Of a stretch of 64,000 bases of DNA, positions 51,157 to 60,177 are shown in pieces. The notes beneath the pieces are model-generated. The model ran no database searches, had not been told where the DNA came from, and was given only the letters and a program-made list of their open reading frames with translations. Within the stretch, counting starts at the first letter, position 1. Each line of letters begins with the position of its first letter. The position numbers and the translations under genes were made by a program. The stretch is from Spirochaetota bacterium (GTDB lineage Bacteria > Spirochaetota > Spirochaetia > Treponematales > Rectinemataceae): positions 1-64,000 of the forward strand of contig JAKLFE010000010.1 in the NCBI GenBank assembly GCA_022711355.1, in the 5' to 3' direction.

Positions 51157-51791
51157 GGCCCGGCCCGGCCGCGGGCGGGCGGGCGCTCGAGGGCCCTGCC
51201 CAGCTCGCGCATGACGCGCTGGAAATCGGCCGCCCCGAAGGCCCGCATGATCCCCTCCTGGCCGGGGAAGCGGGGCTCGACCCAGGTCTCGGCCCTATAC
51301 CGCACCAAGGTCGCGGCCTCGCCGAGGGCGGCGAGCTCCCAGGAGCCCTCGCTCGAATAGGCCGAGCCGTCGGTCTCGATCGCCCGGAAGCGGAAGACGA
51401 CCCGCTCGCGGCCCTCCCACTCGGTCTCGTTGCGGAAGGTCAGCTTGGAGACGAAGGTGAGGCCGAGGACCCGGACGACGCTCGTCTGCTCGTAGACCGC
51501 CGTAGTCCCGTCGTCGGAGAGGGTGCGCACGCTTCCCACGCGGGAGAAGATCTCGGAGCCGGCCTCGAAGTCGCGCAGGAGGCCGGCCACCTCCTCGATC
51601 GCGTAGGGATAGACGGCCTCGTTCTCCGCGCGCATGTCGAGCCACTCCCGGCCGTCGGGCGAGGCGACGCGCTCCACCTCGAAGGAGATCTTCCGCGGCG
51701 CCTTATGCGCGCCCTCGCGCGGCGATGGGGCCTCGGCCGCCGCCAGGCCGGGGAGGACTAGGCCGAGGAGGAGGCAGGCGGGGCGCCTCAT
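51114..51791 (-). CDS. START/SRPBCC-like secreted protein
   Basis: A 225-residue protein with a signal peptide (CLLLGLVLPGLAAA) and a START-like domain with the same landmarks as the 49207 gene: RAENEAVYPYAIEEVAGLLRDFEAGSEIFSRVGSVRTLSDD, RNETEWEGRERVVFRF, GIMRAFGAADFQRVMRELGRAL. The ATG overlaps the stop of the upstream barrel gene (ATGA), so it is co-expressed with two outer-membrane proteins and may bind lipid in the periplasm. Confidence 0.8.
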   Translation of the reverse strand: MRRPACLLLGLVLPGLAAAEAPSPREGAHKAPRKISFEVERVASPDGREWLDMRAENEAVYPYAIEEVAGLLRDFEAGSEIFSRVGSVRTLSDDGTTAVYEQTSVVRVLGLTFVSKLTFRNETEWEGRERVVFRFRAIETDGSAYSSEGSWELAALGEAATLVRYRAETWVEPRFPGQEGIMRAFGAADFQRVMRELGRALERPPARGRAGPQSRGPARRAAASS

Positions 51792-53305
51792 GTCCGCGGG
51801 CCCCGGAGGGCTCGCTCGCTCCGGTAGCGGTAGGTCGCGCCGAGGCTCGCCTCCATCCACCAGGTCCGATCGCGGACCAGGGCGGCCGGGGCTAGGGAGA
51901 GCTCGAAGGGCCCCGCTACCCAGGACAGGGGTACCGCGAGGGAGCCGAAGAAGAGGATATCCCCGTCCTTCGCGCTCGTGTCGTAGGGGGTGGAGATCAG
52001 GTTGGCCTCGGCGTTCTTCCCCAGGAGGAGGAGCTCGGCCCCGACGCGGCAGCTCGACGAGGCGAAGCGCCAGCCTCCCTCGAGCCGGGCCCAGAGGGCG
52101 CCGGGCCCGTAGGGGCTCGTCAGGGGGAGGAGGGCCCCGCCCGAGTTCAGGCGGAAGCGGTAGACGGCCCGCGCCAGGGGGGCGATGTCGTCTATGCTCC
52201 CCTGGGTGTGGGCGCTGAAGTTGCCCCAGAGGTAGTGGGTGTAGCCCGCCTCGAGATAGGCTTCCAGGGCCCCCGAGGCCGAGGCCGACTCGTAGCGGGC
52301 GCCGGCGACCAGGGCCCCGATGGTCGGGACCTCGGAGTCGCCCACGCCGACCAGGGAGCCGTTGATGTCGTCGAAGCCGCCCTGGGCGGCGACGAGGAGG
52401 CCCGGCGCGGGCTCCCAGGCCAGGTCGACGAGGAGGGTCACGTTGTTCGGCATCACGCTCGTCTGGTGCCAGGAGATCACCGGGAGGAAGTCCGTGAGGG
52501 TGAAGCGGTTGTTCCGGCGGACGAGGACGCAGTTCTCGGCGAAGCCGAGGCGGAAGGTCCCGAAGTCCCAGGACCAGCGGTGGAGGACCTCGAAGATGGC
52601 CGAGGGCTCCTCGTCCATGTCGAAGCCGTAGGCGGGGTCCTCGAGGACGTTGTAGACGGAGTCGGGATCGTCGACGATGCCGGGGGCGACCGCGTTTTCC
52701 GTCCAGTTCGGGTTCACGTCGATGCCGTCCCAGGACTCGATCGCGTCCATGCTCGCGACCATCCAGTCGATCCCGAAGCGGCCGATCCGCCCCCGGGCGC
52801 GGAAGGCGTCGAAGTAGGGCAGGCGCGTCGAGGGATAGAGGGATCCCTCGAGCTCGGAGCCGTAGTCCGCCTTGTCCCGGCCCAGGGCCAGTTCGAGGCC
52901 CGGGCTCCGCCAGTAGAGGGCTCCCCGGGTGATCGCCGCCTTCTCGAAGGCGAGGGGGTTGCCCGAGCGGCCGAGGACGGCGAGGTTCGTCTCCTGGAAG
53001 TAGCCGTCCTTGTAGTCCTCGGAGAACTCGCGCCGCGCCTCGGCCTCGAAGCCGATGGCGAGGCCCTCGGCCCCCCCCGCGTCGAAGGAGGCCCGGAGGA
53101 AGGGCGGGAGGTCGAAGTAGTTCCGCGCGAGGTCGATGCCGCTCTTGTACGCGTAGGGCTCGACGAGCTCGTCGGAGCTCCGGTAGCGGTAGAGGAAGGA
53201 AAAGTCGAGCTCGGTCCTGAGGCTCGGGCCCTCCTCCGCGAGGAGGGGGACCGCGCCCATAGCGGCCAGGAGGGCCAGGGAGGGAAGGAGGCTCCTCGGG
53301 CGCAT
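51788..53305 (-). CDS. outer-membrane beta-barrel protein
   Basis: A 505-residue secreted protein: signal peptide ending PLLA (about 23), then alternating-residue strands throughout (ELDFSFLYRYR, GLAIGFEAEARREF, FRLGFAENCVLVRR, ALEAYLEAGYTHYLWG, MEASLGATYRYR). The pattern and the neighbouring sugar genes recall Wzi-like capsule-assembly barrels or porins. It lacks the usual C-terminal Phe. It follows a second barrel gene by 4 bp. Confidence 0.78.
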   Translation of the reverse strand: MRPRSLLPSLALLAAMGAVPLLAEEGPSLRTELDFSFLYRYRSSDELVEPYAYKSGIDLARNYFDLPPFLRASFDAGGAEGLAIGFEAEARREFSEDYKDGYFQETNLAVLGRSGNPLAFEKAAITRGALYWRSPGLELALGRDKADYGSELEGSLYPSTRLPYFDAFRARGRIGRFGIDWMVASMDAIESWDGIDVNPNWTENAVAPGIVDDPDSVYNVLEDPAYGFDMDEEPSAIFEVLHRWSWDFGTFRLGFAENCVLVRRNNRFTLTDFLPVISWHQTSVMPNNVTLLVDLAWEPAPGLLVAAQGGFDDINGSLVGVGDSEVPTIGALVAGARYESASASGALEAYLEAGYTHYLWGNFSAHTQGSIDDIAPLARAVYRFRLNSGGALLPLTSPYGPGALWARLEGGWRFASSSCRVGAELLLLGKNAEANLISTPYDTSAKDGDILFFGSLAVPLSWVAGPFELSLAPAALVRDRTWWMEASLGATYRYRSERALRGPRT

Positions 53306-53309
53306 GGGC

Positions 53310-54917
53310 TTATCGCAGCTTCCAGGCGTACTTGGCGCCGAGCATGATCCGCGCCACCGGGACGTTGTTCCCGTCCTGAGGCTTCCAGATCCAGAGGTTG
53401 CGGGTCCAGACGTTATCGGTGGCGTCGGGCTCGACGAGCTCCATGGCGTCGATCCTGATGCCCCCGTCGATGCGCACCGAGTAGCTCCAATCGCCCTCGC
53501 GCCAGGTCGAGGCGAGCTTCAGGACGATGCGCTTCTCGAGGACCTCGTCGTTGAGGAGCTTGGTCCCGATCGGGTGCTTGTTGTCGTCCTGCCAGGGGTT
53601 GGCCGGGCTGTTGGCCCCCGCGAGGACGAACTCGAGGGCCGCGCTCACCATGTAGCTGTCCCGGTACTCGAAGGTGTAGTCGGCCTGGAAGGCGAGGTTG
53701 TTCTCGCCGTGCTTGTAGCCGATGGCGTTGTCCTCGATGGCGATCTCGCAGCTGTCGCTGAAGTCGAAGTCGTAGGAGCGGTCGAAGCGGGTGTCGGGAT
53801 AGTAGGTGTAGCCGTAGGCACTGATGGCGTTCTGGGCGACCTGGCCCTCGTCGAGCAGGTTGTCGCCGTCGTCGTCCTCGCCCATGGTGATCGGGGAGAA
53901 GCTGTACTTCGTCGCGCCGGCGTGGTAGAAGCCGACCGAGCCGACGGCGAGCTTCTTGCGCCCGCCCAGCGCCCAGGCGAGCTTCCAGGGATTGCGCGGG
54001 GTATCGCCGAAGCCGCCGACGTTGAAGTCGTCCATGAGGACCTGGGCGTTGAAGTCGTAGCCGTCGTCGCGCTTCCAGTCCCAGAAGGCGCCGATCATGT
54101 CGTTCTCGTTCGAGCCAGTGGCCCAGGGCCTGCCCCCGTTGGTCTTGGCGTACTGGATGAAGTACTGGGGGATCGGGTTGAGGAGGTACTCGAGGTCGAA
54201 GCTCCGGCCGGTGTAGATGGCCGCGTCCTGGAAGCCGAAGCGCATGCCGTTGCGGAGCTTGAAGCCGTAGGTCTTGATGTTCGCGCCCCGGTCGGGGTAG
54301 CCCTCGGGCCAGGCGGTGTCGGAGAAGGTGTGGGTGGCGTCGCCCCAGGCGTCCATGTAGGCGTCCTGGTTGAGGCAGAGCCAGCGGCTCTCGTAGAAGA
54401 AGAAGTCGTCCTCGTAGCGGATGTTCGCGAGGAGGGCCGCGTTCCCCCGGGAATTGACGAAGAGGCTGTAGGGGGAATCGATGACGTCGTAGTGCTTGAA
54501 GCGGCCGGCGCGGAGGCTTACGGGCCCGAAGCTCGATTCGATGCCGCCTTCCTCCATGATGAAGTAGAGCCCGAGGAGCTCTCCCCCCGGGAGGTTGGCC
54601 TTGGCCGGGGCGTACTTGTCGTCCGCGTACATGGAGAGCTCGCCGAAGAGCCGCAGGTGCTCCATCGCCTCCTCGATCGCCACGTAGGCCCTGCCGGTCT
54701 TGCCGTCGTAGTAGGCCCCGGTCTTGGTGTAGCCCGCCTCCGCGCCGATGGTGATGATGGGCGAGACGAGGGAAGGCGCGGCCGCCTCGGCGGGGAGCGC
54801 CTCCGGGGCGGCCTGGGGCGAGGCGGGGGCCTCGGCCGGGGCCTCCTGGGCGGCGAGGGGAAGGGGAACGAGGCTCGCCGCGAGGGCCGCCGCGAGGAAG
54901 GCGAGGATACAGCGCAT
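53310..54917 (-). CDS. outer-membrane beta-barrel protein with a calcium-loop-like motif
   Basis: A 535-residue protein with signal peptide (PLAAQ, about 23), a short Ala/Pro linker and a beta-barrel-like remainder (ITIGAEAGYTKTGAYYD, VSLRAGRFKHYDV, FQADYTFEYRDSYMVSAALEFVLAG, ARIMLGAKYAWKLR). The loop GEDDDGDNLLDEG resembles a DxDxDG calcium site. AAGGAG lies 7 nt before the ATG. Function unknown; probably a channel or envelope-assembly protein of the polysaccharide locus. Confidence 0.78.
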   Translation of the reverse strand: MRCILAFLAAALAASLVPLPLAAQEAPAEAPASPQAAPEALPAEAAAPSLVSPIITIGAEAGYTKTGAYYDGKTGRAYVAIEEAMEHLRLFGELSMYADDKYAPAKANLPGGELLGLYFIMEEGGIESSFGPVSLRAGRFKHYDVIDSPYSLFVNSRGNAALLANIRYEDDFFFYESRWLCLNQDAYMDAWGDATHTFSDTAWPEGYPDRGANIKTYGFKLRNGMRFGFQDAAIYTGRSFDLEYLLNPIPQYFIQYAKTNGGRPWATGSNENDMIGAFWDWKRDDGYDFNAQVLMDDFNVGGFGDTPRNPWKLAWALGGRKKLAVGSVGFYHAGATKYSFSPITMGEDDDGDNLLDEGQVAQNAISAYGYTYYPDTRFDRSYDFDFSDSCEIAIEDNAIGYKHGENNLAFQADYTFEYRDSYMVSAALEFVLAGANSPANPWQDDNKHPIGTKLLNDEVLEKRIVLKLASTWREGDWSYSVRIDGGIRIDAMELVEPDATDNVWTRNLWIWKPQDGNNVPVARIMLGAKYAWKLR

Positions 54918-54950
54918 CGATGACTCCTTGCTCGTGATTGCTCGGGCGCC

Positions 54951-55730
54951 CTAGCCGCGGGAGCCCGTGATCCAGGTCCGCAGGGCGGCGGCGCGCTTGC
55001 GGACCGCCGAGGGCAGATCCACCCGCTTGGCCGCGAAGCCGCCTACCTTGGCCCCGGAGAGCCCGTAGACGAGGAGGCCTTCCTCGACCCGCTCGACGTA
55101 GAAGAGGGAGAAGAACTCGCCCTCCCCGGCCACCGTGACCAGGAAGACGGATAGGGGCTTGGCGTTGACCATGGAGAACAGGAGGCCGGGAAGCCGCGAG
55201 TCTATGCCGACCCGGTAGTACGAGGTCCCGAAGTTGGCGTCCTTGAGCCTGACGAGGTACTCGGCGGCCTCGGGCAGGGCGACCAGGGCCTCGTCCGGCA
55301 GGGGCGCGGCCTTCTTGAGGTCGGAGATCCGCGTCGCCTCGTCGAAGAGGACGGCTCCCTCGCCCCGGGAATGGGAGCGGTAGGTCAGGCCCGAGAGCTC
55401 GCGGAAGCTCGTCATGGCGTTGAAGAGCCCGAGCTTCCCCTCGCCCTCCGGGATGCCCTCGGCGACGAGGGCGAGGGTCTCCACGAGGAAGGAGTAGCGC
55501 CGCCCTTCCAAGGCCTTCCTGAGCGCCGCTCCCGCCTCCCCCGCCGGGACGAGGGAGAGGGCGGCCGCGGAGTCGGCCGGCGCGGAGAGGCCCCCCGCCT
55601 GCCGGGCTTTCTCGAGGAGGGCCGGATCGAGGGAGGGATAGAGCGCGTCCAGGGGGCGGGGCGCGGCCGCGGCCGGCGCCAGGGCGAGGGCGAGGCCCAG
55701 GGCGAGGAGGCTAGTACGCGCCGCGGCCAC
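54951..55730 (-). CDS. secreted hypothetical protein
   Basis: A 259-residue protein with a signal peptide (LALALAPAAAA) and a conserved-looking core: TLALVAEGIPEGEGKLGLFNAMTSFRELSGLTYRSHSRG, NFGTSYYRVGIDSRLPGLLFSMVNAKPLSVFL, FSLFYVERVEEGLLVYGLSGAKVGGF. I do not recognise the family with certainty. GTG start, overlapping the end of the WbaP-like gene by 20 bp, so it is translated from the same message. Confidence 0.72.
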   Translation of the reverse strand: MAAARTSLLALGLALALAPAAAAPRPLDALYPSLDPALLEKARQAGGLSAPADSAAALSLVPAGEAGAALRKALEGRRYSFLVETLALVAEGIPEGEGKLGLFNAMTSFRELSGLTYRSHSRGEGAVLFDEATRISDLKKAAPLPDEALVALPEAAEYLVRLKDANFGTSYYRVGIDSRLPGLLFSMVNAKPLSVFLVTVAGEGEFFSLFYVERVEEGLLVYGLSGAKVGGFAAKRVDLPSAVRKRAAALRTWITGSRG

Positions 55731-57153
55731 GGAAGACCACCCCGATCGTCTTGTAGAGGATGTACAGGTCGAGCCAGACCGACCAGCTCTGGCTGTAGAA
55801 GGAATCGAGGGCGACCCGCTCCTCGTAGCCCGTGTCCGAGCGCCCCGACACCTGCCACAGCCCCGTCATGCCGGGGGTCATCCGCGCGAAGCGCTCGTAG
55901 GCGTCGCCGTACTTCTCGCGCTCGGCCTCGACGATGGGGCGGGGGCCCACGAGGCTCATCTCGCCGGCGAGGACGTTGATGAGCTGGGGCAGCTCGTCCA
56001 GGCTCGTCCGGCGGAGGAAGCGCCCGACCCGCGTCACCCGGGGATCGCTCTTGAGCTTGAAGGACTCCTCCCATTCGCGCCGGGCCGCGGGATCGGACTC
56101 GAGATGCGCCTTGAGCCGGGCGTCGGCGCCAAGGACCATGGAGCGGAACTTCCAGGCCTTGAAGGGCCGTCCGTCTTTCCCCAGCCGCGTATGGCCGTAC
56201 AGGACGGGCCCCGGGGAGTCGAGCTTGATCGCCAGGGCGATGAGGAGGAGGAAGGGAAGGGCGAGGATGCCGCCGAGGAGGGTCAGGACGAAGTCCTGGC
56301 AGCGCTTGGCCGCGAGGTTCCAGGGCAGGTTGAGCTTCTGGCTCGAGGCCAGGCCCAGCACCCCCCCGAAGTCGCGGACCGAGAGCCAGATGCTCGTCAT
56401 GCCGAAGAAGTCGGGCACGAGCATGAGGTAGCGGTAGGGGTACAGGTACTTGTCCACGATGCGCGCCACCTTCTGCCGCTCGACGCCGGGCATCGCGACT
56501 ATGGCGGTGCGCAGGTGGTAGCGCGCCACGAGCTCGGGCCCGAGGGAGGTATCACGCAGGATCGGCACGCCGCGGTAGTCCTCGGGCAGGCCCGGGTCGT
56601 CGTCGAGGATGGCGACGGGAAGGTAGCCCAGGCGCCGGTGGTCGAGGAGGCGGTCCACGATCTTCCTGCCCGTCCTGCCCCCGCCGAAGACCACGGCCGG
56701 GATGCCCCACCACTTCATGCGGCAGATGATGGAGCGGAGGCTGCTCCGGCCGATGAGGAGGGCGACGGGGCTCAGGATCATGCTCGTCATGAAGGCGGCG
56801 GAGATCGGCGTGATCTTGGGCCTCTCGATGTAGAGCGCGAGGATGATGGCCGCGTGGGCGCAGAGCGAGCCGACGAAGAAGCGCCGGAGCTCCTCGGCGG
56901 GGGCCATGCTCACCCCGGGATAGAGGTGGGCGACGTAGAAGACCCCGACGAAGGCGGGCAGGTAGGGCCAGTAGGTCACGAAGGACTTGAAGTTGATGTA
57001 GTGGACGTTGACCAGGTTCACGAGGAAGAAGCCCGCCCCGAAGGAGAGCATGGTCGCGAGGAGGTCGCCGAGCATGAAGACCAGGGTCGTGAAGGCCGAG
57101 GTGGTCCGCCCGTAGCGGGCGCGATACCATCCATCGAAACGGTCGAGCGTCAT
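55711..57153 (-). CDS. wbaP: WbaP-type undecaprenyl-phosphate sugar phosphotransferase
   Basis: A 480-residue polyprenyl glycosylphosphotransferase that starts repeat-unit synthesis by moving hexose-1-phosphate to undecaprenyl phosphate. Four N-terminal helices (about 20-140), a cytosolic domain with GGGRTGRKIVDRLL, then the catalytic C domain: helical membrane anchor, KAWKFRSMV, RRTSLDELPQLINVLAGEMSLVGPRP and TGLWQVSGRSD, the hallmark motifs. The hexose (Gal or Glc) cannot be read. Confidence 0.93.
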   Translation of the reverse strand: MTLDRFDGWYRARYGRTTSAFTTLVFMLGDLLATMLSFGAGFFLVNLVNVHYINFKSFVTYWPYLPAFVGVFYVAHLYPGVSMAPAEELRRFFVGSLCAHAAIILALYIERPKITPISAAFMTSMILSPVALLIGRSSLRSIICRMKWWGIPAVVFGGGRTGRKIVDRLLDHRRLGYLPVAILDDDPGLPEDYRGVPILRDTSLGPELVARYHLRTAIVAMPGVERQKVARIVDKYLYPYRYLMLVPDFFGMTSIWLSVRDFGGVLGLASSQKLNLPWNLAAKRCQDFVLTLLGGILALPFLLLIALAIKLDSPGPVLYGHTRLGKDGRPFKAWKFRSMVLGADARLKAHLESDPAARREWEESFKLKSDPRVTRVGRFLRRTSLDELPQLINVLAGEMSLVGPRPIVEAEREKYGDAYERFARMTPGMTGLWQVSGRSDTGYEERVALDSFYSQSWSVWLDLYILYKTIGVVFRGRGAY

Positions 57154-57211
57154 AGCGAGTCCCTATTATGCACGCGATATCCCCCTTTGCGCAAGCGAAA
57201 GGGAAGGAGCC

Positions 57212-57240
57212 TTGCGGTCCCGCTCCGCGATCGGTATCAT
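57212..57240 (+). promoter_or_regulatory. promoter of the GtrA-family gene
   Basis: TTGCGG (57212-57217), 17-bp spacer, TATCAT (57235-57240), about 18 bp before the ATG at 57258. Confidence 0.6.
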
Positions 57241-57257
57241 CGGGCCCGGAGAGGCCG

Positions 57258-57683
57258 ATGAAGCTGAAGGAACTCGCCGAGCTCGCGTTCAAGCGCAAGA
57301 CCCAGAAGCTGACGATCCAGGTGTTCCGCTACCTCATCGTCTCGGGGATCTCCCTCCTCGTCGACACGGGCGTCCTCGCGGCCCTCACCGAGCTCCTCGG
57401 CCTCCACTACCTCGTCTCGGCGGTCGCCGGCTACCTCACGGGCCTCGTCGTCAACTACGCCCTGTCGCGCGCCTGGGTCTTCCACTCGAGCAAGCTCGAG
57501 AGCAAGACCGCCGAGTTCGCCATCTTCGTCGCCATAGGCCTCGTCGGCCTAGGCGTCAACGAGCTCATCCTCTGGGGCTGGGTGGGCCTCTTCGGCCTCC
57601 ACTACGTCTACGGGCGGATGGTCTCCGCGGTGATCGGCTATACCTGGAAGTACGTGGCCCGCAAATGGTTACTGTTTAGGTAG
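57258..57683 (+). CDS. GtrA-family membrane protein
   Basis: A 141-residue protein with four membrane helices, starting MKLKELAELAFKRKTQ and carrying the GtrA pattern FRYLIVSGISLLVDTGVLAAL, LTGLVVNYALSRAWVF and KYVARKWLLFR. The family helps flip undecaprenyl-linked sugars across the membrane. GAGAGG lies just before the ATG. Convergent with the adjacent GT2 gene (15-bp overlap), which probably makes the lipid-linked sugar that GtrA handles. Confidence 0.9.
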   Translation: MKLKELAELAFKRKTQKLTIQVFRYLIVSGISLLVDTGVLAALTELLGLHYLVSAVAGYLTGLVVNYALSRAWVFHSSKLESKTAEFAIFVAIGLVGLGVNELILWGWVGLFGLHYVYGRMVSAVIGYTWKYVARKWLLFR

Positions 57684-58649
57684 GGCCCCATCCCGGGCGC
57701 GCCCGCCGCCTGACCCCTCCCGATCCTTCCAGGCCCGGTACTCGATGTCCTCGAGGAGGCTCCGGTTCGCCCCGAGGAGGTCGGCGACGAAGGCCGTCAG
57801 CATGGTCTGGAAGCCGATCCCCAGGAGGATCGAGGCGAGGATGAGGGATTGGACGTGCCCCTCCCCGTCGCCGCCGAGGTAGAGGGCCAGAAAGCGCAGG
57901 CCCACGAGGAAGCCCAGGCCGAAGACGGCCGCGCCGATCCCCATGAAGAAGCGGAAGGGCCGGTAGACCGCGAAGATCCGCACCATGGTGAGGATCGACT
58001 TCTTGATGTAGCTCGGGATGCTCTTGACCAGGCGCGAGGGCCGGAGGTCCTCGTTCACGCCGACGGGAACGGAGAGCACGACCATGTTCTTCCGTCCCGC
58101 CTGGATGATGGTCTCGAGGGTGTAGGTATAGTCGTTGAACACGTGGAGGCGCATGGCCGCGTCGCGGCTCACCGCGCGGAAGCCGCTCGGCGCGTCCTCG
58201 ACGTCCGTGCCGCTCACCGCGCGCACCACCGAGCTCCCCAGCTTCTGCAGGGCCTTCTTGACGGGGGAGAAGTGGGCGATCGTGGCGATGGGCCTCGTCC
58301 CGATCACGATATCCGCCCGGCCGTCGAGGATAGGCGCCGTCAGGGCCGGTATGTCCGAGGCGCGGTACTGGTTGTCCGCGTCGGTATTCACGACGACGTC
58401 GGCCCCGAGCTCGACGCAGGCCCTGAGCCCCGCGACGTAGCCCCGCGCCAGGCCCTGGTTGCGCTTAAAGCTCACCACGTGGTCGACGCCGCAGCGCCGG
58501 GCCACCTCCACCGTGTCGTCGCGGCTCCCGTCGTTCACGATGAGCCACTCGACCGTGTCGAAGCCCGGCACGGAGCGGGGCAGCTCGGCCAGGGCCACCG
58601 GGAGGGTCGCGGCCTCGTTGTAGCAGGGCATCTGGATCATCAGCTTCAT
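57669..58649 (-). CDS. GT2 polyisoprenyl-phosphate glycosyltransferase
   Basis: A 326-residue enzyme like dolichol-phosphate mannose synthase/GtrB. GT-A landmarks: MIQMPCYNEAATLPVAL, EWLIVNDGSRDDT, DVVVNTDADNQYRASDIPAL and DVEDAPSGFRAVSR, then two C-terminal membrane helices (FFMGIGAAVFGLGFLVGLRFL; LILASILLGIGFQTMLTAFVADLLG). ATG 58649 has AGGAG 7 nt upstream. Makes a lipid-linked sugar used by membrane transferases such as the next gene. Confidence 0.9.
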   Translation of the reverse strand: MKLMIQMPCYNEAATLPVALAELPRSVPGFDTVEWLIVNDGSRDDTVEVARRCGVDHVVSFKRNQGLARGYVAGLRACVELGADVVVNTDADNQYRASDIPALTAPILDGRADIVIGTRPIATIAHFSPVKKALQKLGSSVVRAVSGTDVEDAPSGFRAVSRDAAMRLHVFNDYTYTLETIIQAGRKNMVVLSVPVGVNEDLRPSRLVKSIPSYIKKSILTMVRIFAVYRPFRFFMGIGAAVFGLGFLVGLRFLALYLGGDGEGHVQSLILASILLGIGFQTMLTAFVADLLGANRSLLEDIEYRAWKDREGSGGGRARDGALPKQ

Positions 58650-58665
58650 CTGCGGCTCCTCGTTC

Positions 58666-60177
58666 CTATTCGCGTTCGGGGAAGGACTCGGGCCCGAGCC
58701 CGGCGAGCCCCGCCGCGGGCAGGCGGCGGAGCCTGAAGGGCGAGCGCACCGCGGCGAGGACCTCGCCCGCGCCCGGCGCGCCGCCCAGGGCCCGCAGCGC
58801 GACGCCCCCCAGCTCAAGGTCCCTCGGCTCGGGCCGGCGCCCGCCGCTCAAGGAGCCCAGGGAGAGGTAGTAGCTCGAGCAGGTCGCGAGGGCGTTCGAC
58901 CCGGCCTGGCCCGGGACGGCCACGATGGGCAGGCCCGAGGCGAGGGCGGCGTCGGCCTCGGCCCGGTAGCGCGCGTTGAGCGACAGCGGATGCTCGGCGG
59001 GCCGGAGGAAGGAGTGGGCGTACTCCCGAGCTCCCTCCGGCAGGAGGCCGGAGGAGAAGAGTGCGGCAGCGGCGAAGGCGGCCGAAGCCAGGAGGGCGCC
59101 GAAGGCCGCGGGACGGATGCCGTCCAGGCGCTTGCCCAGCCTCGGGGCGAGGCGCCAGGCCAGGTCCGCGGCGGCCGAGCCCAGGACGATGAAGACCGGC
59201 CCCAGGACCGCGCTGAAGTAGCGGTTGATGAAGGGCTCGGCCGGGACCACCGGATCGAGGCCCGTCACCGCGAAGGTGATGCAGAGGAAGAAGCCGAAGG
59301 CCACGACGGCCAGGGCCTTCTGGGGGCCCTGCCCCCGGGCGCGTAGGCAATAGGCAGCGGCCGCCGCGAAGAGGAGGAAGGTCGCCTGCCAGTAGGCCTG
59401 GAGGTAGGGCGGAGCGTAGCGCTTGAACAGGTCGAGGAAGCCCATCTCCTTCAAGGCCTCGTTCCCCTCGAGGTGGTTGCGGGCGATCACCTGGAGCTGG
59501 CCGAAGCGGTAGTCCGTGAAGGCCGCGTAGAGCCCCGTCTCCGCGAGGAAGAGGGCGAGGAGGATCCCGCCGAAGAGGAGGAGATCGCGGAAGGGCTTGC
59601 GGCGGAGGAGCATGACGGCCGCCATGCCGGGGAGGAAGAAGAGGTTCGTGACCTTGGCCTCGTAGGCGGCGAAGAGGAGGAGGGCCGAGCCGGCGAGGGC
59701 GATCCTCGCGCGGCCGCCGCCCTCGAGGTACGCGAGGAAGCACCAGAGCGCCGCGAGGATGTAGGTCATCGAGAAGACCTCGGGCCTGACCTGGCTCGCC
59801 GAGCGGATCATGTAGGGGAAGAGGATCATGCCCAGGGAGGCGAGGATGCCCGCGAGCCTCCCGCGGACCTTCGTCCCCAGGGCGAAGGCCAAGGCCGCCT
59901 GGAGCAGGGAGTTGAGGACCGGCAGGACGTAGTAGACGTTCGGGCCCTCGCCCAGGGCGAGCTGGGCGGCGGCCACGGGGAGGATGACGGAGAAGCGGAC
60001 CGTGCGGTGGGTAAGCTCGGGATAGGGCAGGCCGAAGGCGAGGGCCTTGGCCGAGAACCAGTAGTCCCGCTCGTCGACCCCCGTATGGATCATCATGAGG
60101 GTGGCGAGGCGGAAGAAGAGGGCGAAGAGGACCAGGGCGAGCGCGATCCGGGCGTCCGAGCGCGTCAGCTTCCTCAT
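58666..60177 (-). CDS. GT39-like integral membrane glycosyltransferase
   Basis: A 503-residue protein with about eleven membrane helices. The first outer loop has THTGVDERDYWFSAKALAFGLPYPE-like sequence with the acidic DERDYW typical of GT-C enzymes (DD or DE motif). These add sugars from lipid-linked donors to acceptors on the outer face of the membrane. ATG overlaps the epimerase stop (ATGA). The acceptor could be lipid or O-antigen; not determinable here. Confidence 0.85.
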   Translation of the reverse strand: MRKLTRSDARIALALVLFALFFRLATLMMIHTGVDERDYWFSAKALAFGLPYPELTHRTVRFSVILPVAAAQLALGEGPNVYYVLPVLNSLLQAALAFALGTKVRGRLAGILASLGMILFPYMIRSASQVRPEVFSMTYILAALWCFLAYLEGGGRARIALAGSALLLFAAYEAKVTNLFFLPGMAAVMLLRRKPFRDLLLFGGILLALFLAETGLYAAFTDYRFGQLQVIARNHLEGNEALKEMGFLDLFKRYAPPYLQAYWQATFLLFAAAAAYCLRARGQGPQKALAVVAFGFFLCITFAVTGLDPVVPAEPFINRYFSAVLGPVFIVLGSAAADLAWRLAPRLGKRLDGIRPAAFGALLASAAFAAAALFSSGLLPEGAREYAHSFLRPAEHPLSLNARYRAEADAALASGLPIVAVPGQAGSNALATCSSYYLSLGSLSGGRRPEPRDLELGGVALRALGGAPGAGEVLAAVRSPFRLRRLPAAGLAGLGPESFPERE

